Shown here one piece after another: positions 33,039-43,694 of a stretch of DNA of 64,000 bases (position 1 is the stretch's first letter; every line of letters begins with the position of its first letter). Location: the NCBI RefSeq assembly GCF_014158035.1, contig NZ_JACFXW010000001.1:2551501-2615500 (forward strand), given 5' to 3'. The DNA comes from Rhizobium sp. G21. Its GTDB lineage: Bacteria; Pseudomonadota; Alphaproteobacteria; Rhizobiales; Rhizobiaceae. A program made the position numbers and the translations under genes. The notes under the pieces were generated by a model. It did not search any database. It saw only the letters and a program-made list of their open reading frames with translations, and was not told the DNA's origin.

Positions 33039-34874
33039 TCAGGCGGCGCCGGCGGCCTTGGCCTTTTCCATGCGCTTGCGATCGTTGGCGTCGAGATACA
33101 TCTTGCGCAGGCGGATGGACTTCGGCGTCACTTCGACGAGTTCGTCGTCCTGGATCCAGGAAAGGGCGCGGTCGAGCGTCATGCGGATCGGCGGGGTCAG
33201 CTTGACGGCTTCATCCTTGCCGGCGGCGCGGATGTTGGTCAGCTGCTTGCCCTTGAGCACGTTGACTTCGAGGTCGTTGTCGCGGCTGTGGATGCCGATG
33301 ATCATGCCCATATAGACCTTCTCGCCCGGATCGATGATCATCGGACCGCGGTCTTCCAGGTTGAACAGGGCATAGGCCACCGCTTCGCCGGCGGCGTTGG
33401 CGAGCAGCACGCCGTTGATGCGGCCGCCGATCTGGCCCTTGAACGGCTGGTAGTCGTGGAACAGGCGGTTCATGATCGCCGTGCCGCGCGTGTCGGTCAG
33501 GAGTTCCGACTGGTAGCCGATCAGGCCGCGGGTCGGAGCGTAGAAGCGCAGACGAACGCGGTTGCCGCCCGAAGGACGCAGTTCGACCATTTCTCCCTTG
33601 CGCTCGGACATCTTCTGCACGACTACGCCGGAATGTTCTTCATCGACGTCGATGACGACTTCCTCGATCGGCTCCATCATCTGGCCGGTCGCTTCGTCCT
33701 TGTGCATCACCACGCGCGGACGCGACACGGCGAGCTCGAAGCCTTCGCGGCGCATGGTTTCGATGAGAACCGCGAGTTGCAATTCGCCGCGACCGGACAC
33801 GTAGAACGAATCCTTGCCTTCGGCTTCTTCGATCTTCAGCGCGACATTGCCTTCGGCTTCCTTGAACAGGCGGTCGCGGATGACGCGGCTCGTGACCTTG
33901 TCGCCTTCGGTGCCGGCGAGCGGGCTGTCATTGACCAGGAAGGACATGGTGACGGTCGGCGGGTCGATCGGCTGAGCGGTCAGCGCTTCGGTGACAGAGG
34001 GGTCGCAGAACGTGTCGGCGACGGTGCCCTTGGAGAGGCCCGCGATCGCGACGATGTCGCCGGCATGGGCTTCTTCGATCGGCTGACGCTCGATGCCGCG
34101 GAAAGCGAGGATCTTGGAGATGCGGCCGGTTTCGATGAGCTTGCCGTCCTGACCGAGCACCTTGACGGCCTGGTTCGGCTTGATCGAGCCGGAATGGATA
34201 CGGCCGGTGATGATGCGGCCCAGGAAGGGGTTGGCTTCGAGGATGGTGCCGATCATGCGGAAGGCGCCGTCTTCTTCGCCGACGCTCGGCTCGGGAACGT
34301 GGCGCAGCACGAGGTCGAGCAACGGCGCCAGGCCTTCGTCCTTCGGGCCTTCCGGATTGACGTTCATCCAGCCGTCGCGGCCCGAACCGTAGAGGATCGG
34401 GAAGTCGAGCTGTTCGTCGGTGGCGTCGAGATTTGCGAAGAGGTCGAAGACTTCGTTGATGACTTCCTCATGGCGGCCGTCCGGACGGTCGATCTTGTTG
34501 ATCGCCACGATCGGGCGCAGGCCGACCTTCAGCGCCTTGGAGACGACGAACTTGGTCTGCGGCATCGGGCCTTCGGAGGAGTCGACCAGCACGATCGCGC
34601 CGTCCACCATCGACAGGATGCGCTCGACTTCGCCGCCGAAGTCGGCGTGGCCGGGGGTGTCGACGATGTTGATGCGCACGCCCTTCCACTCGATCGAGGT
34701 CGCCTTGGCGAGAATGGTGATGCCGCGCTCTTTTTCGAGATCGTTGGAGTCCATCATGCGCTCGACCGTGCGCTGGTTGTCGCGGAACGAGCCGGACTGC
34801 TTCAGAAGCTCGTCGACAAGCGTCGTCTTCCCATGGTCAACGTGTGCGATAATCGCGATATTGCGCATTTGCAT
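33039..34874 (-). CDS. typA: Ribosome-binding GTPase TypA/BipA
   Basis: Translational GTPase that acts in 50S assembly and stress responses. The 611-residue protein starts [19 protein letters not shown] and has G-motifs AHVDHGKTT (G1), [12 protein letters not shown] (G3) and NKIDR (G4). EF-G-like domains III and V and the BipA-specific C-terminal domain follow ([34 protein letters not shown]). The start at 34874 replaces a longer frame from 34922. It has its own terminator. Confidence 0.96.
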   Translation of the reverse strand: MQMRNIAIIAHVDHGKTTLVDELLKQSGSFRDNQRTVERMMDSNDLEKERGITILAKATSIEWKGVRINIVDTPGHADFGGEVERILSMVDGAIVLVDSSEGPMPQTKFVVSKALKVGLRPIVAINKIDRPDGRHEEVINEVFDLFANLDATDEQLDFPILYGSGRDGWMNVNPEGPKDEGLAPLLDLVLRHVPEPSVGEEDGAFRMIGTILEANPFLGRIITGRIHSGSIKPNQAVKVLGQDGKLIETGRISKILAFRGIERQPIEEAHAGDIVAIAGLSKGTVADTFCDPSVTEALTAQPIDPPTVTMSFLVNDSPLAGTEGDKVTSRVIRDRLFKEAEGNVALKIEEAEGKDSFYVSGRGELQLAVLIETMRREGFELAVSRPRVVMHKDEATGQMMEPIEEVVIDVDEEHSGVVVQKMSERKGEMVELRPSGGNRVRLRFYAPTRGLIGYQSELLTDTRGTAIMNRLFHDYQPFKGQIGGRINGVLLANAAGEAVAYALFNLEDRGPMIIDPGEKVYMGMIIGIHSRDNDLEVNVLKGKQLTNIRAAGKDEAVKLTPPIRMTLDRALSWIQDDELVEVTPKSIRLRKMYLDANDRKRMEKAKAAGAA

Positions 34875-35013
34875 GATGTGGATCTCTGAGTTCGTGGGCG
34901 CGGCAACGGGACGCGGCGCCAATTGTTTGGCGGCCTCATACCCTTTTTTGCAAATGCGAAAGGGGAGGCTTGATAAAGTCTAAACGCGGTAAATCCCGGC
35001 GGTTTCTCAGGAG

Positions 35014-35047
35014 GAAAAGAGCTCTCCGCACGAACTGCGCGGAGAGC
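35014..35047 (-). terminator. Rho-independent terminator of phoD
   Basis: A 9-bp stem (35021-35029 with 35039-35047) is followed on the minus strand by TCTTTTCCTC. It lies 20 bases after the phoD stop. Confidence 0.7.
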
Positions 35048-35066
35048 AACTGAAAAGCTCGTGATC

Positions 35067-36647
35067 TCAGGCGAAGCGGGTCGGATCGAGCGTGATCTTC
35101 CAGAGTTCCTTGTCGGCGCGGTCCATCAGGCGCACCGTCAGCTGTTCGGTCTGGCCGTCGATGTCGACGAGGCCGAAGAACTGCATACCGGCCGAGGGCG
35201 GCAGGTTCTGGCCCTGCTCGGCCGTCGGCGCCGATACGAATTTCACCTCCGGACCGAAGGTCATGTCGAGATCGTTCGGGCCGAAGGTGCCGGCGTGAAG
35301 CGGACCCGAGACGAATTCCCAGAAGGGGTCGAAGTCCTTGAAGGCGGCGCGCGACGGATCATAGTGATGGGCTGCGGTGTAGTGGACATCCGCCGTCAGC
35401 CAGACGGTGTTGGTCACGCCGGCGCTCTTGATGAAGCGCAGCAGTTCGGCGAATTCGAGTTCGCGGCCGAGCGGGGCGCCGTTGTCGGCGTTGGCGACGG
35501 CTTCCTGGCCTTTCTTGTCCTTGCCGTTGTCCCAGACGACGAGGCCGATCGGCATGTCGCAGGCGAGAACCTTCCACGTGGCCTTGGAGGCGGCGAGTTC
35601 GCGCTTGAGCCAGGCCATTTGCTCGGCGCCGATGATGCGGGCTTTGTCCGACAGCGTAGTTTCCTTGTCGTCGCCATTCGGGCCGCGATAAGAGCGCAGA
35701 TCGATGAAGAACACGTCGAGCAGCGGGCCATAGGCGATCTTGCGATAGACGCGGCCGGGTTCGGCCGGCGTGTAGCGGATCGGCGTCATTTCATGGAAGG
35801 CGCGGCCGGCGCGGGCGGCGAGCACGCGGACGGATTTTTCGGTATAGCGGTCGTCGCCCATCAGGTTCTTGGAATCCGACCAGTTGTTGACCACTTCATG
35901 GTCGTCCCACTGGAAGAAGGTCGGACAGACGGCGTTCATGGCGCGCACATGTTCGTCCATGAGATTGTATTTCCACTGGCCGCGATACTCGGCGAGCGTC
36001 TCGGCGACCTTGCGCTTCTCGTCGATGACGACTTTGTTGATCCATTTCTGGCCGTTCGGCAGTTCGACCTCGTCCTTGAGCGGACCGTCGGCATAGATCG
36101 TGTCGCCGGAATGCAGGAAGAAATCCGGCTGATGCTTGGCCATGGTCTTGTAGGTCACCACGCCTTCGTCATCGATGCCCCAGCCCTGGCCGACCATGTC
36201 GCCCGACCAGGCGAAGCGGATGTTGCGGCGGGAGGCGGGGGCGGTGCGGAAGCGGCCGGTCAGCGGCTCAGACGTCAGGTTGAGGTCCTGCAGGTCCGCG
36301 GCGACGAAGCGGTAGAAGATATCCTGATCGGACGGCAGGTTCTCGATCAGGCGCTTGGCGGTGAAATCGCTTTCCGGGCCGACATCGAGAGGCGCGAGGC
36401 GGATGGCGTCCTTGAAGCTCTCGACGGTCGAGACTTCCATCTGGATGCGGCTCGGACGATCGGTCCGCGTCCAGATCATGCCGGAATTGACGTCGACATC
36501 GCCGGACTGGACGCCGTGCGTGAAGACGGGGCGCTGGGCGGCGCGGACATAGGCGGGCAAAGTAAGGCCGGAAGCCGCGACCAGACCGGTCGCGCCGACG
36601 CCGCGCATCAGCGTGCGGCGGGTGACGGATTTCAAAATGCCTGACAT
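35067..36647 (-). CDS. phoD: Alkaline phosphatase D family protein
   Basis: PhoD-type phosphodiesterase/phosphatase (526 residues), exported by the Tat pathway: the N-terminus carries TRRTLMRG followed by a hydrophobic stretch ending in VRAA. An N-terminal beta domain with HGVQSGDVDVNSGMIWTR is followed by the metallophosphatase core with WSGDMVG, HSGDTIYADG, QWDDHEVVNNW and TADVHYTAAHHYDP, which supply the Ca/Fe ligands. Acts in the periplasm to release phosphate. No clear Pho box was seen upstream. Confidence 0.93.
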   Translation of the reverse strand: MSGILKSVTRRTLMRGVGATGLVAASGLTLPAYVRAAQRPVFTHGVQSGDVDVNSGMIWTRTDRPSRIQMEVSTVESFKDAIRLAPLDVGPESDFTAKRLIENLPSDQDIFYRFVAADLQDLNLTSEPLTGRFRTAPASRRNIRFAWSGDMVGQGWGIDDEGVVTYKTMAKHQPDFFLHSGDTIYADGPLKDEVELPNGQKWINKVVIDEKRKVAETLAEYRGQWKYNLMDEHVRAMNAVCPTFFQWDDHEVVNNWSDSKNLMGDDRYTEKSVRVLAARAGRAFHEMTPIRYTPAEPGRVYRKIAYGPLLDVFFIDLRSYRGPNGDDKETTLSDKARIIGAEQMAWLKRELAASKATWKVLACDMPIGLVVWDNGKDKKGQEAVANADNGAPLGRELEFAELLRFIKSAGVTNTVWLTADVHYTAAHHYDPSRAAFKDFDPFWEFVSGPLHAGTFGPNDLDMTFGPEVKFVSAPTAEQGQNLPPSAGMQFFGLVDIDGQTEQLTVRLMDRADKELWKITLDPTRFA

Positions 36648-36775
36648 TGATCTCTCCTGTTTGAAATTCGGCGCGGGCTCCTAGCGCCCGGCGCGCCACA
36701 CAAACAGGCTTTCATGTCAGCGGGGCAAAGCCCCGATGACGTTTCTCTGACAATCCGACTGCAGCGGCCGCCGCC

Positions 36776-38833
36776 TCAGGCCGCGAGACCCTTCTTGCGC
36801 AGCATCGCCTCAGGGCTCGGCAGCTTGCCCCGGAAATCGATATAGGCGACTTCGGGATCGACCGAGCCGCCCGAGGCGTAGATGTGATCGCGAAGTTTCG
36901 CCGCCGTCTCGGGATCGAAGGCGTCGCCGGTTTCCTCGAAGGCCTCGAAAGCGTCGGCGTCGAGCACTTCCGACCACATGTAGGAATAGTAGCCGGCCGA
37001 ATAGCCGTCGCCGGAGAAGACATGCTGGAAATGCGGCGTGCGGTGGCGCATGACGATGGAGGAGGGCATGCCGATCTCGGCCAGCACTTCACGCTCCACC
37101 GCCATGGGATCCTCTGCAGGCGCACGGGTGTGGAACGCCATATCCACCAGCGCCGAAGAGGTGAATTCGACGGTGGCGAAGCCTGCATTGAAGGTGCGGG
37201 CGGCCAGGACCTTGACGAGCAGCGCCTGCGGCATCGGCTCGCCCGTCTCGTAATGCACCGCATAGGTCTTGAGGATATCGGGAACCGTCAGCCAGTGCTC
37301 ATAGAGCTGCGACGGCAGTTCGACGAAATCGCGCGACACGCCGGTGCCCGAGACGGAGGGATAGGTCACGTTGGACAGCATGCCATGCAAAGCGTGCCCA
37401 AATTCATGGAACAGCGTGCGGGCGTCGTCGAGAGAGAGCAGCGCCGGCTTGCCTTCGGCAGGTTTCGCGAAATTGCAGACATTGTAGATGATCGGCAGTT
37501 CGCCCTGGGCGCCGTTCTTGAGCGTCAGGCGGTGCTGGCTCTGGAGGGAGCTCATCCAGGCGCCGGAGCGCTTGGAGGGACGGGCGAAATAGTCGCCGAG
37601 GAACAACGCCTTCAAGGAGCCGTCGGCGTTGCGGATCTCGTAGACCCGGACATCGGGATGATAGCCGGCGACATCCGCCCTGCGCACCGCCTTGATCGCG
37701 AACAGGCGTTCGGCGACGGCGAAGCAGGCGTCGATGATCTTTTCGAGCTGCAGATAGGGCTTCAACTCGCTTTCGGAGAAATTGAAGGTGCGGGCGCGAA
37801 GCTTTTCGGCATAGTGGCGCCAGTCCCAGGGTTCGACGGCGTGGTTCTTGCCTTCTTCCGCGATGAGATGGGCCAGCTCGCCCTCTTCCTCCAACGCCTT
37901 GGCGCGGGCCTTTTCCCAGACCTGCATCAACAGGCCGTTCACGTGATCGGCGGTCTTGGCCATGGTGTTGTCGAGTTTCAGCGCGGCGTAGTGGGGATAG
38001 CTCAACAGACCGGCCTTTTCGGCGCGCAGCGCCAGCGTTTCGGCAATGATCTGGCGGTTGTCGGTCGCGCCGCCATTTTCGCCGCGGGCGATCCAGGCGC
38101 GGAAGGCAGTCTCGCGCAGGTCGCGATTGTCGGAGAATGTCAGGAAGGGTTCGATGATCGAGCGCGACAGGGTGACGGCGTATTTGCCCTTTTCACCGCG
38201 GCCTTCGGCGGCGGCGGCCATGGCGTCGCGCAGGAAGTCCGGCAAGCCCGCCAGGTCCTCTTCGCTTTCCAGCGGCAGAAACCAGTCCTTTTCATCCGCC
38301 AGCACGTTCTGGCCGAAATTGGTGCCGAGCGTAGAGAGCCGTTCGTTGATTTCGGCGAGGCGCTTCTGCTGATCCTTGGGGAGTTTGGCGCCCGACTTCA
38401 CGAAGCCTTTCCAGTGGCGCTCCAGCACGCGGACTTCCTCGAGCGTCAGGCCAAGCTCGTCCTTCTTCGCCCAGAGCGCGTCGATGCGGGCGAACAGGGC
38501 TTCGTTCTGGCCGACCTTGGAATAATGCCGCGACATGACCGGAGAGATCTCGCGCTCCAGCGCCTGGATCACGTCGTTGGTGTCGGCGCCCGCCTTGTTC
38601 CAGAATAGGGCCGAGATGCGGGAGAGTTCATCGCCGGCGATTTCCAGTGCGATGACGGTGTTGGCGAATGTCGGCGCTTCGGGATTGCCGGCGATGTCGT
38701 CGATCTCCGCCTCATGCGTGGCGAGCGCCTGGGTGAAGGCGGCGGCGAAATCTTCGTCCTTGATCGCTTCGAAACGCGGCAGGCCGTGGGCGCCGCTCCA
38801 GGTGAAAATGGCTGGGTTCACTGTCTCGCTCAT
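36776..38833 (-). CDS. M3 family oligopeptidase (PrlC/Dcp type)
   Basis: Zinc metallopeptidase of family M3 (685 residues from this start), cytosolic, degrading short peptides such as cleaved signal peptides. The zinc site HEFGHALHG lies at about residue 474, with the third ligand expected in the following helix. Other blocks are SGAHGLPRFEAIKDE at the N-terminus, DYFARPSKRSGAW and GYSAGYYSYMWSEVLDADAF. The start at 38833 avoids a 20-residue extension. It could be oligopeptidase A or peptidyl-dipeptidase Dcp; sequence alone does not separate these. Confidence 0.9.
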   Translation of the reverse strand: MSETVNPAIFTWSGAHGLPRFEAIKDEDFAAAFTQALATHEAEIDDIAGNPEAPTFANTVIALEIAGDELSRISALFWNKAGADTNDVIQALEREISPVMSRHYSKVGQNEALFARIDALWAKKDELGLTLEEVRVLERHWKGFVKSGAKLPKDQQKRLAEINERLSTLGTNFGQNVLADEKDWFLPLESEEDLAGLPDFLRDAMAAAAEGRGEKGKYAVTLSRSIIEPFLTFSDNRDLRETAFRAWIARGENGGATDNRQIIAETLALRAEKAGLLSYPHYAALKLDNTMAKTADHVNGLLMQVWEKARAKALEEEGELAHLIAEEGKNHAVEPWDWRHYAEKLRARTFNFSESELKPYLQLEKIIDACFAVAERLFAIKAVRRADVAGYHPDVRVYEIRNADGSLKALFLGDYFARPSKRSGAWMSSLQSQHRLTLKNGAQGELPIIYNVCNFAKPAEGKPALLSLDDARTLFHEFGHALHGMLSNVTYPSVSGTGVSRDFVELPSQLYEHWLTVPDILKTYAVHYETGEPMPQALLVKVLAARTFNAGFATVEFTSSALVDMAFHTRAPAEDPMAVEREVLAEIGMPSSIVMRHRTPHFQHVFSGDGYSAGYYSYMWSEVLDADAFEAFEETGDAFDPETAAKLRDHIYASGGSVDPEVAYIDFRGKLPSPEAMLRKKGLAA

Positions 38834-38950
38834 GCCGTCCAATCCTCGCAAATCACTGGCGTCTTTTCCCACATATAGGCGCAGTTTCGGCAAAATGGCG
38901 ATGGGCGGAAAAGAACGGCGAGAAAATCGCCGCGCTTGAAACTATCCCAC

Positions 38951-38977
38951 CCATATAATAAGTGAAGCTTACTAAAT
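38951..38977 (+). promoter_or_regulatory. Candidate marR promoter with imperfect palindromic operator
   Basis: A consensus -10 hexamer TATAAT (38954-38959) lies 31 bases before the marR start. It is followed immediately by AGTGAAGCTTACT, an imperfect palindrome centred on AAGCTT. MarR proteins commonly bind such sites and repress their own operon. No well-spaced -35 is visible, so this is a suggestion. Confidence 0.4.
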
Positions 38978-38990
38978 TTGCGGAGCGGGC

Positions 38991-39464
38991 ATGACCCAAA
39001 GCGACAGTCTCGGATATCTCATGGCGGAGTCGGCCCGGCTGTTGCGCGCCGCCATCGAACGCGAACTCGCCGACGCGGGGCTCGGCCTGACGTCGTCGGA
39101 GGCGCGGGCGCTCGCCCATGTCGCCGAACGCGGCGGGGCGCGGCAGGCGGAGATCGCCGAGGCCATGGGTGTGGAGCCGATGACGGTCTGCGCCTATCTG
39201 GATCGGCTGGAAAAGGCCGGTTACGTGGAGCGTACGCCCGATCCGCGCGACCGTCGCGCCAAGAATGTCCGCACGACCGAGCAGGCGGAGACTGTTCTGG
39301 CCGCCGTCCGGTCCCGCGCCGGCGATCTCTATGATCAACTGTTTGCGGAATTCGACGCGGCTGACAGGGCGCGTTTCCTCGATGGTCTCGCTCTTCTCCG
39401 CGACGCTCTGCGGCGTCGGCTCGATGCGCCGCAGACGGGTTGCGGCAAGGCCGAAAAAGCGTGA
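38991..39464 (+). CDS. MarR family transcriptional regulator
   Basis: Winged-helix regulator of 157 residues. The wHTH region spans about 35-105: LTSSEARALAHVAERGG, then QAEIAEAMGVEPMTVCAYLD (recognition helix) and YVERTPDPRDRRAKNV (wing). The stop overlaps or closely precedes the downstream efflux gene, so it probably controls that transporter in response to a small ligand; a candidate operator lies just upstream. Confidence 0.9.
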   Translation: MTQSDSLGYLMAESARLLRAAIERELADAGLGLTSSEARALAHVAERGGARQAEIAEAMGVEPMTVCAYLDRLEKAGYVERTPDPRDRRAKNVRTTEQAETVLAAVRSRAGDLYDQLFAEFDAADRARFLDGLALLRDALRRRLDAPQTGCGKAEKA

Positions 39465-39475
39465 GCCCCGCCCGC

Positions 39476-40657
39476 ATGTCGAGCCTCAGGACGAGCCTGA
39501 TCGGCGCCTTGCTGATCGCGCTCGGGCCGGTGTCGATGGCGCTCTACACGCCCGCCATGCCGGAACTGGTCGAGGCTTTCAGCACGACCGAGTCGATGAT
39601 CAAACTGTCGTTGTCTGTCTATTTCATCGGCTTCGCCTGCGCTCAACTGCTGTCGGGGCCGGCCTCGGACGCCTTCGGGCGACGCAAGGCGAGCCTGGTC
39701 TTCCTCGCCATCTATCTGGCCGGCAGCATCGCCGCCGCAGTAGCGCCCTCGGTCGAGGCGCTGCTGATCGCGCGTCTGGTGCAGGGCGTCGGCGCCTCCG
39801 TCGGCGTCACCGTGTCGCGCGCCATCGTTCGCGACCAGTTCACCGGCGCCGAGGCCAGCCGGCTGCTCAACATGATCGGCATCATGCTGGCGGTGGGCCC
39901 GGCGGTAGGGCCAACGCTCGGCGGGCTGGCGCTCGCGCTGTTCGACTGGCGCGCCGTGTTTCTGCTGATGGTGATCTTCGGCGCAGCGAGCGCGGCCGTG
40001 GTCTTCTTCCTGATGCCGGAAACGACGCAGCCTGACCCGGCGCTCATCCGTCCCGTGCGGCTCGCGAAAGCCTATGGAACGCTGGCGGGCGATCTCCGGG
40101 TTCTGTCGTCTGCGCTGGTGCTGGCCGGCATCGTCGGGGCGCTTTACGCGCAGTCGACCATGCTGCCCTTCATCCTGATCAACCGGGTGGGGCTGACGCC
40201 GGTCGCCTTCGGTCTGGGCATGCTGATGCAGACGGGTTCCTATTTCGCCGGCAGCGTTGCTCTGCGGCTTGTCTCACCGCGATTGCCGCCCGGCTGGGCG
40301 GTGCGCATCGGGCTCGTTCTCACCGTTACGGGCGGAGCGGCGATCTTTCTGTCGACCCGCCTCGTCGAGCCGACTTTCCTGTCGATCATGCTGCCGGTGG
40401 CGTTCTGTTCCTTCGGGATGGCTTTCGTAATCCCCGACGTCACCACGGCGGGGCTGACGCCCTATCCGCATTTCGCCGGCACGGCCGCGGCGCTGATGGG
40501 CTTCATCCAGATGGGATCGGGCTTTCTCGGCGGGGCGGCCGCCGCTTGGATCGGCGATCCGCTCTCGGCTTTCGGCCTGATCATCCCGACCATGGAGCTC
40601 GTGGCGCTCCTGGCTTATGTCATCTTCACTGCGGCCTGGGCCAAAGCGGCCTCATAG
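39476..40657 (+). CDS. Bcr/CflA family multidrug efflux MFS transporter
   Basis: Drug:H+ antiporter of the Bcr/CflA subfamily (393 residues from ATG) with about 12 membrane segments. Signatures are ALGPVSMALYTPAMPEL in helix 1, QLLSGPASDAFGRRKA (loop 2-3), and VGPAVGPTLGGLAL (motif C, typical of antiporters). A GTG at 39461 overlapping the marR stop (GTGA) is an alternative start that would couple translation. Paired with marR, it is a typical regulator-efflux unit. Confidence 0.9.
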   Translation: MSSLRTSLIGALLIALGPVSMALYTPAMPELVEAFSTTESMIKLSLSVYFIGFACAQLLSGPASDAFGRRKASLVFLAIYLAGSIAAAVAPSVEALLIARLVQGVGASVGVTVSRAIVRDQFTGAEASRLLNMIGIMLAVGPAVGPTLGGLALALFDWRAVFLLMVIFGAASAAVVFFLMPETTQPDPALIRPVRLAKAYGTLAGDLRVLSSALVLAGIVGALYAQSTMLPFILINRVGLTPVAFGLGMLMQTGSYFAGSVALRLVSPRLPPGWAVRIGLVLTVTGGAAIFLSTRLVEPTFLSIMLPVAFCSFGMAFVIPDVTTAGLTPYPHFAGTAAALMGFIQMGSGFLGGAAAAWIGDPLSAFGLIIPTMELVALLAYVIFTAAWAKAAS

Positions 40658-40688
40658 AAAACGCCCGCCGCTCGGGGAGCGGCGGGCG
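40657..40688 (-). terminator. Rho-independent terminator of argG
   Basis: A 12-bp GC-rich stem (40662-40673 with 40677-40688) is followed on the minus strand by four T. It lies 25 bases past the argG stop and next to the end of the convergent MFS gene, so it could also slow plus-strand readthrough. Confidence 0.8.
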
Positions 40689-40712
40689 CAAATGACTCAC
40701 GTGAAACAGGGC

Positions 40713-41936
40713 TCAGCCCTTGAGGTTGCGCTTGCCGAGCGTGCGCAGGCGCAGCGCGTTGAGCTTGATGAAGCCGGCGGCGTCCTTCTGGTCGTAAGCG
40801 CCCTGGTCGTCTTCGAAGGTGACGAGCTGGTCGGAATAGAGCGACTTGGACGATTCACGGCCGATGACCATGACATTGCCCTTGTAGAGCTTGAGCGTCA
40901 CTTCGCCTTCGACATGTTCCTGGCTCTTGTCGATCAGCGCCTGCAGCATTTCGCGCTCGGGCGAGAACCAGAAGCCGTAATAGATCAGCTCGGCGTAGCG
41001 CGGCATGATCTCGTCCTTGAGATGAGCGGCGCCGCGATCGAGCGTGATCGATTCGATGGCGCGATGCGCCGCAAGCAGGATCGTGCCGCCCGGCGTTTCA
41101 TAGACGCCGCGGCTCTTCATGCCGACGAAACGGTTTTCGACCAGATCGAGACGGCCGATGCCGTTGTCGCGGCCGTAATTGTTGAGTTCGGCCAGCAGCG
41201 TCGCGGGGCTCATGTCCACGCCATTGATCGAGCAGGCGTCGCCCTTGCGGAAGCCGATCTTGATGGTCGTGGCCTTGTCGGGCGCGGCTTCCGGCGAAAT
41301 GGTGCGCATATGCACATATTCGGGGGCTTCCTGGCTCGGATCTTCGAGAACCTTGCCTTCGGAAGAGGAGTGCAGCAGGTTGGCGTCGACGGAGAAAGGG
41401 GCTTCGCCCTTCTTGTCCTTGGCGACCGGGATCTGGTGCTGTTCGGCGAATTCCAAAAGGTCCGTGCGGCTCTTGAACGACCAGTCGCGCCAGGGAGCGA
41501 TGATCTTGATGTCGGGGTTCAGCGCATAGGCGGAGAGCTCGAAGCGAACCTGGTCGTTGCCCTTGCCGGTCGCGCCGTGGGCGATGGCGTCGGCGCCGGT
41601 TTTCTTGGCGATCTCGATCAGATGCTTGGAGATCAGCGGACGGGCGATCGAGGTGCCGAGCAGATAGACGCCTTCATAGACGGCGTTGGCGCGGAACATC
41701 GGAAAGACGAAGTCGCGGACGAATTCTTCGCGGACGTCCTCGATGAAGATTTCCTTGATGCCGAGCATCTCGGCCTTCTTGCGGGCCGGCTCCAGCTCTT
41801 CGCCCTGGCCGAGATCGGCCGTGAAGGTCACGACTTCGGCGCCGAGTTCGGTCTGCAGCCATTTCAGGATGATCGAGGTGTCGAGACCGCCGGAATAGGC
41901 GAGAACGACTTTCTTCACGTCTTTGGGAAGCGCCAT
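40713..41936 (-). CDS. argG: Argininosuccinate synthase
   Basis: Condenses citrulline and aspartate with ATP to argininosuccinate in arginine synthesis. The 407-residue protein has the ATP pyrophosphatase loop [15 protein letters not shown], the [13 protein letters not shown] strand, [13 protein letters not shown], and [15 protein letters not shown] near the C-terminus. Full length. It appears to be monocistronic with its own terminator. Confidence 0.97.
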   Translation of the reverse strand: MALPKDVKKVVLAYSGGLDTSIILKWLQTELGAEVVTFTADLGQGEELEPARKKAEMLGIKEIFIEDVREEFVRDFVFPMFRANAVYEGVYLLGTSIARPLISKHLIEIAKKTGADAIAHGATGKGNDQVRFELSAYALNPDIKIIAPWRDWSFKSRTDLLEFAEQHQIPVAKDKKGEAPFSVDANLLHSSSEGKVLEDPSQEAPEYVHMRTISPEAAPDKATTIKIGFRKGDACSINGVDMSPATLLAELNNYGRDNGIGRLDLVENRFVGMKSRGVYETPGGTILLAAHRAIESITLDRGAAHLKDEIMPRYAELIYYGFWFSPEREMLQALIDKSQEHVEGEVTLKLYKGNVMVIGRESSKSLYSDQLVTFEDDQGAYDQKDAAGFIKLNALRLRTLGKRNLKG

Positions 41937-42167
41937 GGCAAAAATCCATCAGGGTTCGAGATATCGGGGGTCTTTTAGCCCTATTGGCGGCAGTTTCAAG
42001 CCCGGGGGCGGCGGCGAGTGGGCTCAGACGCGGCGAAATCTGGACATTTCCGCCGCAGTGGATGGATAGGTGGCGGCAGGCGCCGCTTTCCGCTACGAAA
42101 AAGGGAACAGGCATGGAGCCCAGTCATTATTCGGGTTCTGCGCAAGAACCAGCCAAGGGAGGCCTTC

Positions 42168-43030
42168 ATGAACGATAACGCGCTTCACCCCGTCTTCAAA
42201 TCCCAAGCGACCGCCGTGGTCACCGGCGCCGCCTCGGGCATCGGGCTCGCCGCCGTCAAGCGGTTTGCCGAACTCGACATGAACGTCGTCCTCGCCGATC
42301 TCGGCGGCGACCGGTTGATCGAAGCGGAAAAGGCGGTGGTTGCGATTGCGCCGCGCGGCCAGGACGCGGTGGCGGCGATCCCCACCGACGTGTCGAGCCT
42401 CGCCGAGATCGAGATCCTGTCGGAAGATGCGGAAAGCCGTTTCGGCAAGGTGCATGTGATCATGAACAATGCCGGCATTCAACCCGGCAGCGCGCTGTTC
42501 GGCCCGATTGAAAACTGGGAAAAAGTGTTCCACGTGAATCTCTGGGGCGTGATCCATGGCAGCCGCGTCTTCGGCCAGAAGATGCTGGCGCATGGCGAGC
42601 ATGGGCTGATCATCAACACCGGCTCCAAGCAGGGCATCACCACGCCCCCGGCGATCCCGCCTACAACACCGCCAAAGCCGGCGTCAAAGCCTTCACCGAG
42701 GCGCTGGCGCATGAATTGCGCAATGTCGAGGGCGGCGCGCTGTCGGCGCATCTCCTCATTCCCGGCTTCGTCTTCACCAGCCTCACCGCCAATGGCCGCA
42801 GCGAAAAGCCCGCCGCCGCCTGGACGCCGGAACAGACCGTCGATTTCATGATGGACAGCTTGACGCGCGGCGATTTCTATATTCTCTGCCCGGACAATGA
42901 CGTGCCGCGCGAACTCGATGAAAAGCGCATCTTCTGGGCCGCGCATGACATCATCGACAACCGCCCGCCGCTCAGCCGCTGGCATCCCGATTATGCCGAC
43001 AAGTTCAAGGCGTTTCTCGCCGGAGAGTGA
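42168..43030 (+). pseudogene. SDR family oxidoreductase, frameshifted
   Basis: Short-chain dehydrogenase with TGAASGIGLAAVKR, NNAGIQPGS and INTGSKQGITTPP. The frame breaks in a run of five C at 42645-42649; six would read TPPGDPAYNTAKAGVKAF, restoring the catalytic YxxxK and a protein of about 287 residues. The second frame continues to 43030 with HLLIPGFVFTSL and ends RWHPDYADKFKAFLAGE. Start at 42168 follows AAGGGAGG. Likely a homopolymer error. Substrate unknown. Confidence 0.78.
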
Positions 43031-43038
43031 TCCCTGCC

Positions 43039-43683
43039 ATGATGGAGTTCCTGCCCAGCCTCGCCACGCTTCTGACCTTCACCGGCATGTGCTGGGTGCT
43101 GGCGATCACGCCAGGGCCTGACATGACGATCTCGATCAGCCGGGCGCTGTCGGACGGCAAGGCGGGCGGGATCATGGTGGTCATGGGCACCTCCTCCGGG
43201 ATCGTCATCCATACGCTGCTGGTGGCCTTCGGCGTCTCGGCCCTGATCGTGGCGTCGCCGACCGCCTTCCTGATCCTGAAGACGGGCGGGGCCGGTTATC
43301 TCGTCTGGTTGGCGATCCAGGCAATCCGGCACGGCTCCAGCCTGTCGGTGAAAAAGGTGGAGGGGCCGGCGAAATCGGGCCTCGCCAATTTCGTCTCGGG
43401 CTTCACCGTCAATCTGATGAACCCCAAGGTCATCATCTTCTTCATGACCTTTCTGCCTCAATTCGTCACGGCGAATGATCCGCATGTGACGGGCAAACTG
43501 ATCTTTCTCGGCTTCTGGTTCATTGTCGTCGGCATGCCGGTCAATCTGATCATCGTGCTCACGGCCGAAAAGCTCGCCGGCTGGCTCGCCGCCAACCGCA
43601 AGGTCTTGCGCGGCATCGACTACACCTTCGCCGGCGTCTTCTCGCTCTTCGCCGTCAAGATCTTCATGACCCAGGCGCGCTGA
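43039..43683 (+). CDS. LysE family transporter
   Basis: RhtB/LysE-type amino-acid exporter (214 residues) with about six hydrophobic segments. The signature VLAITPGPDMTISISRAL is near the N-terminus and FVSGFTVNLMNPKVIIFFM in the middle. Starts at 43027 (GTG) and 43042 are alternatives; 43039 is favoured by a GGAGAG about 11 bases upstream. It follows the SDR gene by 8 bases. It converges with the sigma-factor gene. Confidence 0.9.
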   Translation: MMEFLPSLATLLTFTGMCWVLAITPGPDMTISISRALSDGKAGGIMVVMGTSSGIVIHTLLVAFGVSALIVASPTAFLILKTGGAGYLVWLAIQAIRHGSSLSVKKVEGPAKSGLANFVSGFTVNLMNPKVIIFFMTFLPQFVTANDPHVTGKLIFLGFWFIVVGMPVNLIIVLTAEKLAGWLAANRKVLRGIDYTFAGVFSLFAVKIFMTQAR

Positions 43684-43694
43684 GCCCGAAGATT

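Noticed and set aside
32964..34889. Plus-strand frame opposite typA (641 codons)
   Set aside because: TypA on the minus strand is complete with GTPase motifs; the plus-strand product has no domain and biased composition.
36884..38608. Plus-strand frame opposite the M3 peptidase gene
   Set aside because: The HEFGH peptidase on the minus strand is full length; the antisense frame is a shadow.
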